9,290 nucleotides of DNA, from contig ONQU01000075.1 of NCBI GenBank assembly GCA_900320035.1, forward strand, positions 1 to 9,290, given 5' to 3'. The first letter of the stretch is position 1, and every line of letters starts with the position of its first letter. A program made the translations under genes and the position numbers. Source of the DNA: an uncultured Rhodospirillaceae bacterium (GTDB taxonomy: Bacteria; Pseudomonadota; Alphaproteobacteria; RF32; CAG-239). A model generated the notes under the pieces. It was not told the origin of the DNA. It saw nothing but the letters and a program-made list of their open reading frames with translations, and did not search any database. Positions 1 to 6,120 of this stretch are shown piece after piece.

Positions 1-978
1 CCGGAACAGTGTAAATTTATTATGATTGATCCGAAGCAATTAGAGTTTTCGATGTATAACGGTATTCCGCATTTATTAACGCCGGTGATTACTGATCCGG
101 CCAAAGCGGTGGTTGGTTTGAAATGGGCGGTGCGCGAAATGGAAGATCGTTATCGGGCGATGGCGCTCATTAATGTTCGCAATATTGCCGGATATAACCA
201 GAAAGTGGCCGATATGGTAAAATCCGGTAAAGAGATGAAAAAGACGATTCAGACCGGTTTTGATAAAGATACCGGTCAGCCGATTTATGAGGAACAGATT
301 ATTGATACGTCGCCAATGCCGTATATTGTGATTGTGGTTGATGAAATGGCCGATTTAATGTTAGTTGCCGGCAAAGAAGTGGAGGCGGCCATTCAGCGTT
401 TAGCGCAAATGGCACGGGCTGCCGGTATTCACTTGATTATGTCAACGCAACGTCCGTCAGTAGATGTCATTACCGGTACGATAAAATCAAATTTCCCGAG
501 CCGAATTAGTTTCCACGTGACCACCAAAATCGACAGCCGCACCATTTTAGGCGAGCAGGGGGCTGAACAGCTTTTGGGTATGGGCGACATGCTTTATATG
601 CCGTCGGGAATGCGACCGGTGCGCGTTCATGGTTGTTTTGTAAAAGATGAAGAAGTGGAAAGTGTGGTGGAATTTGTGAAAGCGCAAGGTGAACCGCAAT
701 ATGTGGCGACAGTGACTGAAGGTGAATTAAACAGCAAAGATACGCCGATATTTGATAAAGGAGAAATGGGCGCCGGTGGCGACAGTGATGATGAACTTTA
801 TCGTCAAGCGGTGGAAATTGTACGTGCCGATAAAAAAGCCTCAACCAGTTATATTCAGCGCAAATTGCGTTTAGGTTACAATCGTGCCGCTGTTTTGATT
901 GAGCGTATGGAAGACGAGGGGATTGTGACACCGCCGGATAGAGTGGGGCGCCGTGCAGTGGTCGGTTTTGATGATTAG
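1..978 (+). CDS. ftsK: DNA translocase FtsK, C-terminal part (5' truncated by window edge)
   Basis: FtsK is the septum-anchored ATPase that pumps chromosome ends and activates XerCD recombination at dif during division. The frame is open from base 1, so the gene begins upstream; 325 codons are visible. The fragment starts inside the motor domain with the conserved IMIDPKQLEF and YNGIPHLLTPV blocks. Walker B (VIVVDEMADLM) is at about fragment residues 110-120, followed by the STQRPSVDVITG block at about 148-159 and LGEQGAEQLLGMGDMLY. A short acidic linker leads to the gamma winged-helix domain (about 265-325), which in this family reads the polar KOPS sequences and contacts XerD. The Walker A motif and the N-terminal membrane domain lie outside the window. 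The stop is TAG at 976-978. The downstream gene has its own promoter. SpoIIIE is the same family; FtsK is the fitting name for a Gram-negative bacterium. Confidence 0.96.
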   Translation, partial: PEQCKFIMIDPKQLEFSMYNGIPHLLTPVITDPAKAVVGLKWAVREMEDRYRAMALINVRNIAGYNQKVADMVKSGKEMKKTIQTGFDKDTGQPIYEEQIIDTSPMPYIVIVVDEMADLMLVAGKEVEAAIQRLAQMARAAGIHLIMSTQRPSVDVITGTIKSNFPSRISFHVTTKIDSRTILGEQGAEQLLGMGDMLYMPSGMRPVRVHGCFVKDEEVESVVEFVKAQGEPQYVATVTEGELNSKDTPIFDKGEMGAGGDSDDELYRQAVEIVRADKKASTSYIQRKLRLGYNRAAVLIERMEDEGIVTPPDRVGRRAVVGFDD

Positions 979-1056
979 TTACTACTGATTTGTTCGTTCA
1001 AGTTATTGTTGTATAAGAATAAATTTATATCATAATAGTAGAAAAATACAATCAAA

Positions 1057-1110
1057 GATATAATAATTTACAATTGACAACCATGATATAATATTCTATA
1101 TCTTACGTAA
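1057..1110. promoter_or_regulatory. candidate operator cluster over the XRE promoter
   Basis: GATATAATA occurs at 1057-1065 and again at 1085-1093, a start-to-start spacing of 28 bases. The second copy forms an inverted repeat with TATATC at 1097-1102 (GATATA, six bases, TATATC) that covers the -10 region. A perfect 8-bp palindrome, TTACGTAA, follows at 1103-1110, near the expected transcription start. This arrangement suits repression by a dimeric HTH protein, most simply autorepression by the gene that follows. That role is an inference; AT-rich sequence produces such repeats by chance fairly often. Confidence 0.35.
1074..1102 (+). promoter_or_regulatory. sigma-70 type promoter of the XRE-trmB unit
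   Basis: A perfect TTGACA (1074-1079) lies 17 bases upstream of TATATC (1097-1102), which is about 33 bases before the chosen ATG at 1135. This is the strongest promoter-like sequence in the window. A second possible -10, TATAAT at 1087-1092, lacks a well-spaced -35. The assignment rests on sequence pattern only. Confidence 0.6.
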
Positions 1111-1134
1111 TAACTGTTTATGAAAGGACAAGCC

Positions 1135-1635
1135 ATGAAACAAGGTAAATCTCTGCGCGGCAGAACAGAAGATAACGAGCCTAATCCGATAGATATTCAC
1201 GTTGGCAAAAGAATTCGTTTGCGCCGGACAATCTTGCACATTACGCAGCAGCAATTGGCCGAAATGTTGGGCTTAACTTTTCAGCAAGTACAAAAATATG
1301 AAAAAGGATTAAATCGTGTTGGCGCCAGTCGCTTGTGGGACATTAGTCGTGTTCTTGATGTACCGATGGGGTTTTTCTTTGAAGATATTGATGAAAGTTC
1401 GGCACAACGCAGTCCGATGATGCTCAATAAAGACATGACGGATATGTCTTTTCATGATGTGCAACCGATTGTTGATGATGATCCGATGAAGCGTGCAGAA
1501 ACGCTGGAATTGGTGCGTGCGTATTATAAAATTACCAATCGCGCCTTAGCTAAAAATATTTTCAATATCTTGGTCACTTTATCACATTCCAGTTATAACG
1601 AACCGGATTTTGACGAGCAAGATGATGACGAATGA
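1135..1635 (+). CDS. XRE/Cro-type transcriptional regulator, PhrR/PraR-like
   Basis: This is a 166-residue DNA-binding protein with a classic Cro/C1 helix-turn-helix at about residues 24-80. The core runs from T37 through LAEMLGLTFQQVQKYEKG to about G58, followed by NRVGASRLWDISRVLDVP. This wording is typical of the alphaproteobacterial regulator family that includes PhrR and PraR of rhizobia. A short C-terminal helical block (ETLELVRAYYKI, about 122-133) is also usual there. An upstream ATG at 1120 is in frame, but the AAGGA at 1124-1128 sits six bases before the ATG at 1135, so the later start is preferred. The C-terminus is strongly acidic (DFDEQDDDE). The gene overlaps the start of trmB by 14 bases, suggesting translational coupling. 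Its target genes cannot be told from the sequence; autoregulation is plausible from repeats in its promoter. Confidence 0.88.
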   Translation: MKQGKSLRGRTEDNEPNPIDIHVGKRIRLRRTILHITQQQLAEMLGLTFQQVQKYEKGLNRVGASRLWDISRVLDVPMGFFFEDIDESSAQRSPMMLNKDMTDMSFHDVQPIVDDDPMKRAETLELVRAYYKITNRALAKNIFNILVTLSHSSYNEPDFDEQDDDE

Positions 1636-2371
1636 TTTAGATTTATTACGCAGTAAACCGAAATTTTTTGGTCGCCGCAAAGGACGGACCATTCATAAGG
1701 CGAAAAGTTTTTTGCTGGAAAATTTGTTGCCAAGGCTTCGTTTACCGTTGAGCGAGAAAATCAATATTGATGAATGTTTTACTGCGCCTAAACAAAATTA
1801 TTGTTTGGAAATTGGTTTTGGTGACGGCGAGCATTTAGCCGCCTTGGCTTTAGCTCAGCCGAATACGGGGTTTATCGGCGTTGAAGTGTATCAAAACGGT
1901 GTAGCAAATTTGCTAAGTTTATTGACCGGTATTAAAGAAGGTGATGAATGTTGTGCGGCAGATGAGATTTGCTTTAGCAACGGGCGAGGCGATAATGTTC
2001 GTGTTTACGATGACGATGTGCGCTTGCTGTTTGCCGCTTTACCGGACGGGGCATTTACAAAAATATATTTATTGTTTCCGGATCCGTGGCCGAAGAAAAA
2101 ACATGCCGGTCGGCGTTTTATTAACCCAGATAATTTGCGCGAATTATCACGACTATTGAAGAAAGGTGGTATTCTGCAAATTGCCACTGACCATCAGGTC
2201 TATAAGCGTTGGGTTATGGAACAAATGCGCCATAATCAGGATTTTGAGTGGACGGCAAAATGTTCAAATGATTGGCGTTTGCCACCGGCAGATTGGCATG
2301 AAACAAAATATCAACGTAAAGCTATTCGCGAAGGGCGTAAGCCGGTTTTCTTTGAATATAAACGTGTTTAA
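1622..2371 (+). CDS. trmB: tRNA (guanine-N7-)-methyltransferase TrmB
   Basis: TrmB uses S-adenosylmethionine to methylate N7 of guanine 46 in the variable loop of tRNA. The 249-residue protein has the SAM-binding motif LEIGFGDGEHL at about 62-72, the GVEVY acidic strand end at about 86-90, and the family signature FPDPWPKKKHAGRRF at about 152-166. It ends with TKYQRKAIREGRKPVFFEYKRV. Between the GVEVY motif and the signature there is a longer-than-usual loop with Cys110, Cys111 and Cys117. ATG codons at 1622 and 1625 are both possible starts; a TTG at 1610 is in frame but less likely. The start lies inside the end of the XRE gene, so the two are probably translated together. In many alphaproteobacteria metK lies between these two genes; here it is absent. 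Confidence 0.95.
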   Translation: MMTNDLDLLRSKPKFFGRRKGRTIHKAKSFLLENLLPRLRLPLSEKINIDECFTAPKQNYCLEIGFGDGEHLAALALAQPNTGFIGVEVYQNGVANLLSLLTGIKEGDECCAADEICFSNGRGDNVRVYDDDVRLLFAALPDGAFTKIYLLFPDPWPKKKHAGRRFINPDNLRELSRLLKKGGILQIATDHQVYKRWVMEQMRHNQDFEWTAKCSNDWRLPPADWHETKYQRKAIREGRKPVFFEYKRV

Positions 2372-2372
2372 T

Positions 2373-2828
2373 TTATTTAATAATTAAAATCAAACGGTCT
2401 TTAACGCCGGTAACCGTAGCGGTATCACCTTTTTTAAGAGCTTCATCTGTAATAGCCAACCAATAGGTATCGCCAATTTTAACTTTGGTTTGATTGTCAA
2501 CCACATTTTCGCTGACAGTTACTTTTAAGCCGACATACTGCGCCGCTGAATCGTTGAGGTTGTGATATGCCTGCGGTGTTTGCATTTTTTTGAAAACATA
2601 ACCGTAAACAAACAATCCCAATAAGGCAAATATGGCTGAAAAAACAGCAAACCAGATTAATTGTGTGGTTAAAATTAAAGGGCTGAACCAGATTAAAATA
2701 CTCATGGCAAAAGCGGCGAATCCGAACCAAATCAGATAGACACCGGGTACAATTAATTCTAACAACGAAAGTACCAAGCCGATGACCACCCAATTGGTTA
2801 CATCGGAATTAAAAATTGCCCAGTTCAT
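2373..2828 (-). CDS. NfeD-family membrane protein (YbbJ type)
   Basis: This is a 151-residue inner-membrane protein of the short NfeD class, about the same length as E. coli YbbJ. Hydrophobic segments occur at about 13-33, 35-50 and 55-80, and include the family block LIVPGVYLIWFGFAAFA. They are followed by a soluble OB-fold-like beta domain (about 95-151) with a GDTYWLA strand and a KKGDTATVTGVKD turn. NfeD proteins are encoded next to SPFH proteins and are thought to work with them in organising membrane domains. The ATG overlaps the qmcA stop by one base (TAATG). An AAGGAG ribosome-binding site at 2837-2842 lies within the end of qmcA, so coupled translation is likely. No protease domain is present, unlike the long NfeD class. 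The stop is one base away from the end of convergent trmB. Confidence 0.9.
   Translation of the reverse strand: MNWAIFNSDVTNWVVIGLVLSLLELIVPGVYLIWFGFAAFAMSILIWFSPLILTTQLIWFAVFSAIFALLGLFVYGYVFKKMQTPQAYHNLNDSAAQYVGLKVTVSENVVDNQTKVKIGDTYWLAITDEALKKGDTATVTGVKDRLILIIK
2409..2435 (+). terminator. possible intrinsic terminator for the XRE-trmB transcript
   Basis: On the plus strand a short hairpin (ACCG, loop TAG, CGGT at 2413-2423) is enclosed by GGT (2409-2411) and ACC (2427-2429) with an uneven internal loop. It is followed directly by six T residues (2430-2435). It lies about 40 bases after the trmB stop, inside the antisense 3' end of nfeD, which suits a convergent gene pair with no spacer. 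The stem is short, so this is tentative. Confidence 0.3.
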
Positions 2829-3754
2829 TATTTAGTCTCCTTTTTAGGCGATGTTGAGGCCACGTCTTTTACCAGTTCGGCAATACCGGCGACGGTGCTC
2901 ATTACTTGTGATGTATCCATCGGCAGCATCAGCAATTTTTGATTAGGCGAAGTGACAATGCCTTGTAAAGCCTCAATATATTTTTGGCCTAAGAAATAAT
3001 TGAGCGCTTTCGGGTCACCTTTAGCAATAGCTTCTGAAACCATATAGGTAGCTTTGGCTTCGGCTTCAGCTGAACGTTCGCGTGCTTCGGCCTCACGGAA
3101 AGCGGCTTCTTTTTTACCTTCAGCTTCTAAAATGGCGGCTTGTTTAGAGCCTTCCGCTTGTAAAATTTCTGACTGCCGTTGTCCTTCAGCTTCCAAAATA
3201 TCGGCACGTTTATTGCGTTCGGCTTTCATTTGTCGTGCCATGGCATCAATTAAATCCTTCGGTGGCGTAATATCTTTAATTTCAACGCGTGTTACTTTAA
3301 CGCCCCAAGGAATGGTGGCAACATCAACCACCGACAACAATTTCTGATTAATTTCATTGCGTTGCGAAAGCAGTTCATCAATTTCCATACTGCCGATCAC
3401 GGTACGAATGTTAGTCATAACTAAGTTCATGATAGCATAGTCTAGATTTTCTACTTGATAAGCGGCATTAACAGCGTCTTGAATTTGATAAAACAGCACG
3501 CCGTTAACCGTTACCATAGCGTTATCTTTGGTAATAACTTCTTGTGATGAAACCTGTAAAACCTGTTCCTTACGGTTAATTTTAGCGCCAATGCTTTCAA
3601 ACACCGGAATCAAAATATGAAATCCCGGTTTGAGCGAGCGCGTATATTTACCAAAATTTTCAACTGTATATTCAAAGCCTTGACGAACGATGACAACAGA
3701 TTTTAAAACTATTCCGGCGACCAATACCAATAGGGCAACAGCAACAGCTTCCAT
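2828..3754 (-). CDS. qmcA: SPFH/band-7 (stomatin-like) membrane protein QmcA
   Basis: This is a 308-residue member of the SPFH family, close in length to E. coli QmcA. It has one N-terminal transmembrane helix (about 3-24), then the band-7 domain (about 24-180) with VRQGFEYTVENFGKYTRSLKPGFH and the late NPF-like block TPPKDLIDAMARQMKAERNKRA. A long helical region (about 175-245) follows, with repeated AEG(K/Q/S) units and high Ala/Glu content, which in this family forms the oligomeric coiled coil. A hydrophobic C-terminal segment and a Lys-rich tail end the protein. These proteins assemble into large ring- or cage-like membrane complexes and in E. coli are linked to the FtsH/HflKC quality-control system. 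It is the first gene of a two-gene operon with nfeD. The ATG at 3754 has AAAGGA at 3762-3767 as its ribosome-binding site. Confidence 0.93.
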   Translation of the reverse strand: MEAVAVALLVLVAGIVLKSVVIVRQGFEYTVENFGKYTRSLKPGFHILIPVFESIGAKINRKEQVLQVSSQEVITKDNAMVTVNGVLFYQIQDAVNAAYQVENLDYAIMNLVMTNIRTVIGSMEIDELLSQRNEINQKLLSVVDVATIPWGVKVTRVEIKDITPPKDLIDAMARQMKAERNKRADILEAEGQRQSEILQAEGSKQAAILEAEGKKEAAFREAEARERSAEAEAKATYMVSEAIAKGDPKALNYFLGQKYIEALQGIVTSPNQKLLMLPMDTSQVMSTVAGIAELVKDVASTSPKKETK

Positions 3755-3774
3755 GTTCTTATCCTTTCTTGAAA

Positions 3775-3780
3775 ATTATA
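3775..3780 (-). promoter_or_regulatory. possible -10 element of the qmcA-nfeD operon
   Basis: A perfect TATAAT on the minus strand lies about 20 bases upstream of the qmcA start codon and just before its ribosome-binding site. No good -35 is found at 16-18 bases. If it is used, the leader would be very short. It is weakly supported. Confidence 0.25.
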
Positions 3781-3797
3781 TTTGCTTCAGAGTACAT

Positions 3798-3813
3798 CTA
3801 TTTTAAAAAATAG
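3798..3813. repeat. AT-rich inverted repeat between sodC and qmcA
   Basis: CTATTTT (3798-3804) and AAAATAG (3807-3813) are perfect 7-bp inverted arms around two bases. It lies upstream of qmcA and downstream of sodC. No adjoining T tract makes it a convincing terminator. It could be a regulator site or chance in AT-rich DNA. Confidence 0.4.
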
Positions 3814-3859
3814 CAAGCAAAAACGAGGATAATATTGATACGCCGGAATTAAAAAATTT

Positions 3860-3881
3860 TTGTTATTGAATTGTTATTGAA
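3860..3881. repeat. 11-bp tandem duplication across the sodC stop
   Basis: TTGTTATTGAA occurs twice, exactly and without a gap, at 3860-3870 and 3871-3881. The second copy contains the last codons and TAA of sodC, so the duplication adds a second TAA just after the gene. It is probably a replication-slippage event with no coding effect. Confidence 0.8.
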
Positions 3882-4395
3882 CGAGACCGCAGGCAATCCG
3901 GGCGCCGCCACCTCCTAAAGGCTTCGGCGTATCGCTGTAATTATCGCCGCCGGCATGGATAACAATTGAGCGATTTTTAATTTTATCGACCGTAAGTTGC
4001 GGTAGATAAAATGACGTGTTTACTGAGCCGTCAGCCGAAACATTGAGAGCAGGCAAATCGCCTAAATGACCATGGCCATGAGGTCCTAAATGTTTTCCGG
4101 TATGTTCCGGATCATAGTGACCGCCGGCGGCAAGTGCCGGTTGGAGATTGCCATTTTCATCTTCGGCAGCGGCACAACTGGCATTTTCGTGAATGTGAAA
4201 TCCGTGTTCTCCCGGAGGTAAGTCGTGCAAATTGACATCGACTAAAAGTCCTTGCGGCGAGTCTGAAAATTGTACTTCGCCTATTTTTTTGCCACGTCCT
4301 TCGGTTTGAGTTAAATATACTTCGGAAATTGCTTTATTGTCTTGTGTATGACATGCGCTGAGTATAACCATAGCAAATAACCATCCTTTCTTCAT
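3874..4395 (-). CDS. sodC: Cu,Zn superoxide dismutase SodC, probable lipoprotein
   Basis: SodC converts superoxide to hydrogen peroxide and oxygen in the periplasm. The 173-residue precursor has a short lipoprotein signal with lipobox LSAC (Cys15), so the mature enzyme is probably anchored by lipid. Cu ligands are visible at H67 and H69 (GFHIHE), the bridging H93 (GGHYDP) and H147 (IVIHAGGDNYSD). Zn ligands are H93, H102, H110 and D113 (HLGDLP). The structural disulfide would join C74 and C169, and the active-site Arg is R166 (GGGGARIACG). A His-rich stretch, HLGPHGHGH, lies at 102-110. The start at 4395 has AGGAGA at 4401-4406. All catalytic residues are present, so the enzyme should be active. 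It is transcribed away from the neighbouring membrane-protein gene and toward qmcA, with no clear terminator between. Confidence 0.96.
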   Translation of the reverse strand: MKKGWLFAMVILSACHTQDNKAISEVYLTQTEGRGKKIGEVQFSDSPQGLLVDVNLHDLPPGEHGFHIHENASCAAAEDENGNLQPALAAGGHYDPEHTGKHLGPHGHGHLGDLPALNVSADGSVNTSFYLPQLTVDKIKNRSIVIHAGGDNYSDTPKPLGGGGARIACGLVQ

Positions 4396-4420
4396 TTATT
4401 TCTCCTGTTATGAGGGTTAA

Positions 4421-4449
4421 AATATAGGTGTGATTGGCCATAAAAACAA
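4421..4449 (-). promoter_or_regulatory. candidate sodC promoter
   Basis: On the minus strand TTGTTT (4444-4449) and TATATT (4421-4426) are separated by exactly 17 bases. The -10 lies about 25 bases before the sodC ATG. The match to the sigma-70 consensus is moderate. Confidence 0.4.
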
Positions 4450-4506
4450 CTCGCTATAAGTATTAATATATTTTATTTTTTCAACTTATTTTTAAATATT
4501 GTGTTT

Positions 4507-4512
4507 TATAAT
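4507..4512 (+). promoter_or_regulatory. candidate -10 element of the degenerate-GGDEF gene
   Basis: A perfect TATAAT lies 27 bases before the GTG start and 11 bases before the AAGGTGGAG ribosome-binding site. The -35 region is poor (CTTATT or similar). The 144-base intergenic gap would then hold divergent promoters for this gene and sodC. Confidence 0.35.
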
Positions 4513-4539
4513 ACGTTTCAATAAAGGTGGAGAAAATTA

Positions 4540-5718
4540 GTGACACGGACATTAACTGACAGTTTGGCATATATATGCAACACAATCAAAAAATCATTCA
4601 TTCATGCTTTTTTTTTAACGGCAGCGTTGATTGTGTATTATGCTCAAAATCCTCTGGATAGTACAGTCAATCAAATAATGTACAGCTTTTTTATAGGTTT
4701 ATCTTGTGTTGAAATATTTGTATTGTATTTTACCAATCGTTCCAAGCTTTTTTTCAGTTTTTTATTAGGTTTGATGGCTCTTTTATTTTTGAATTGGTTA
4801 AAAAAAATAAATGGTGGTGAATTGATACATTGTGCACAGTATATATGGCTTGGATTTTTATTGCCGCTTAATTTTATGTTCTTTTATTTTTTATCACCGC
4901 AAAACTGGAAATCAAATTATGGTTTTTTTATTTTTTTGCTTATTTTAATGCAAATGGCGTTAATTGAACATATTGACGGACTATTTCTAAAATTACCTGA
5001 CGACCTTGTTTTAGGTAAGGAAATACTTTTATGGAATATCTTTGTTTGGCTGATTTTCTTTAGTGTGCTGGTTATTCATATGAGCATTAAAAATACACTG
5101 ATTAATATTGGTTTATTTTATGCGGAGTTAGCATTTTTTCTAAGTTTTATTTACGCCGATGATGCTTCTGCGGTGGCAATTTTCAGTTTGACTTTTGTTG
5201 TTATTATCTTTGGCGTGACCTTAGTTGATATATATTCTCAATATAAATACGATGTACTCGACAATGTATATAGCTACGATGCTTACCTTTCTCATACTGC
5301 GGGTAAATTTCCATTTAAATATACCGTGGGGGTATTTATTTTGGATAATCGAGAAAAAATTTTAGAGCAGATAGGTCATAAAAAGACACTAATTTTAGAA
5401 CAAATGCTCATCGATAAGTTGATTAGTGAAATTCCGGAAGATACTAAAATTTATCGTTATAAAGAAAATGAATTTCTTATGGTTTTTAAAAATGAAGATG
5501 CTCGGCACACTTATGAATATTGCGATAATATTCGACGTTCGGTAGCAGCTTCTGAATTTGTACTTATTTCCAAGAAAAGTCTCAAAGTTACGATTTCAAT
5601 TTGTGTTTCGGAAAAAACGCGTAAATATATTGATGCTCGTGTTGTAGCAGAGCGTGGGCACAATGGCTTGCAGAAGGGCGGGCGATTCAATAATAATATT
5701 GTCACCAAAGCCGGTTAA
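4540..5718 (+). CDS. polytopic membrane protein with a degenerate GGDEF-like domain
   Basis: This 392-residue protein has about eight hydrophobic segments (roughly 19-37, 44-64, 69-88, 97-118, 127-145, 161-181, 186-205 and 211-231). A cytoplasmic domain of about 155 residues follows. That domain keeps the layout of a diguanylate cyclase GGDEF domain: a DVLDNVYSYDAYL start like D-x-LT-x-L-x-N-R, a GHKKT turn at 279-283, RYKENEF at 306-312 where RxGGDEF should be, VTISICVS at 350-357 like the TxSIG strand, and VVAERGHNGLQKGGRFNNNIV at the end like the AD-x-A-LY-x-AK-x-x-GxN helix. The signature GGDEF reads KENEF, and no RxxD inhibitory site precedes it. It is therefore probably not a cyclase and may sense a ligand or bind a partner. 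The start is GTG, preceded by AAGGTGGAG at 4524-4532. It is visibly more AT-rich, with more T runs, than its neighbours. The fold assignment is mine from motif order. Confidence 0.72.
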   Translation: MTRTLTDSLAYICNTIKKSFIHAFFLTAALIVYYAQNPLDSTVNQIMYSFFIGLSCVEIFVLYFTNRSKLFFSFLLGLMALLFLNWLKKINGGELIHCAQYIWLGFLLPLNFMFFYFLSPQNWKSNYGFFIFLLILMQMALIEHIDGLFLKLPDDLVLGKEILLWNIFVWLIFFSVLVIHMSIKNTLINIGLFYAELAFFLSFIYADDASAVAIFSLTFVVIIFGVTLVDIYSQYKYDVLDNVYSYDAYLSHTAGKFPFKYTVGVFILDNREKILEQIGHKKTLILEQMLIDKLISEIPEDTKIYRYKENEFLMVFKNEDARHTYEYCDNIRRSVAASEFVLISKKSLKVTISICVSEKTRKYIDARVVAERGHNGLQKGGRFNNNIVTKAG

Positions 5719-5754
5719 TTTTTCAGCAAGGAAAATTGGTTATTTTTTATTTTT
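5713..5754 (+). terminator. possible intrinsic terminator after the degenerate-GGDEF gene
   Basis: The plus strand can form AATTTTTC, loop AGCAAG, GAAAATT with one bulged T. It can be lengthened by G-U pairs between flanking GGTT sequences. A T-rich run (5742-5754) follows. The hairpin overlaps the gene's stop codon, and the T run coincides with the terminal Lys codons of the convergent small gene. Confidence 0.4.
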
Positions 5755-6093
5755 GTGCAGTTGATTGCGCACAGTTTGTACATAGTTATAATTACGGAAC
5801 GAGTCGTAAGCTTTATCAAAACTATCTGTTCCATAAATATAAAAAACTTTATTGGCGATGCTTTTAATGGCGTTATCAATAGTTTCAAAAGCCTGATTAT
5901 AATCTTCATCAAAGTTGTTACGTTTGCGTTTTTGCATAACATCATGATAGGCGGCAATCGCTTCAATGGTTTTGTTGGCAAAATCGCCGCTGTTTTTTTG
6001 CGCAAAAAAGTGCAATAGTTTAACCGTCGTCTGGTAAAAACACTTGTTAATCAAGATATTACGATGTTTCTGATTATTGCCGTCCACAATCAT
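5740..6093 (-). CDS. hypothetical protein, third gene downstream of mlaA-mlaC
   Basis: I do not recognise this 117-residue basic protein. It appears mostly helical and soluble, with no signal peptide or membrane segment. Notable parts are an aromatic and Phe-rich N-terminal half, a basic patch QKRKRNN at about 54-60, an acidic FDEDYNQAFETIDNAIKSIA helix at about 61-80 and a Tyr/Asn-rich, Lys-ending tail. Codon choice resembles that of the flanking genes, which supports it being real rather than a shadow. It lies 27 bases after the mlaC stop on the same strand and is probably co-transcribed. The first in-frame ATG is at 6093, but the strong AGGAGG (6110-6115) is 16 bases away. That site is better placed for an ATG at 6100 in another frame that stops after eight codons. 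An in-frame TGA sits just upstream of the 6093 ATG, so no longer start exists. Start and expression are uncertain. Confidence 0.6.
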   Translation of the reverse strand: MIVDGNNQKHRNILINKCFYQTTVKLLHFFAQKNSGDFANKTIEAIAAYHDVMQKRKRNNFDEDYNQAFETIDNAIKSIANKVFYIYGTDSFDKAYDSFRNYNYVQTVRNQLHKNKK

Positions 6094-6100
6094 AGAACAT
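6076..6100 (-). other. 8-codon leader ORF with ideal ribosome-binding site
   Basis: The ATG at 6100 lies nine bases after AGGAGG and opens an eight-residue frame (MFYDCGRQ), with TAA following at 6074-6076. It overlaps the first codons of the downstream 117-residue gene in another frame. It could couple translation to the next ATG, only seven bases on, or it could be accidental. No other evidence supports a function. Confidence 0.25.
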
Positions 6101-6120
6101 CAATGTTTACCTCCTCGTCT

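Noticed and set aside
506..931. 141-residue minus-strand ORF inside ftsK
   Set aside because: The plus strand is clearly FtsK throughout. The antisense product is Cys/His/Pro-rich with no family resemblance, typical of a shadow frame.
1610..1621. TTG start for trmB at 1610
   Set aside because: ATG codons at 1622 and 1625 follow at once and the extra residues (MTSK) add nothing conserved. No ribosome-binding site favours the TTG.
5755..6018. 87-residue plus-strand ORF opposite the small gene after mlaC
   Set aside because: It has no ribosome-binding site and lies wholly antisense to a frame with better codon use and operon context. Its hydrophobicity comes from reading Asn/Lys codons in reverse.
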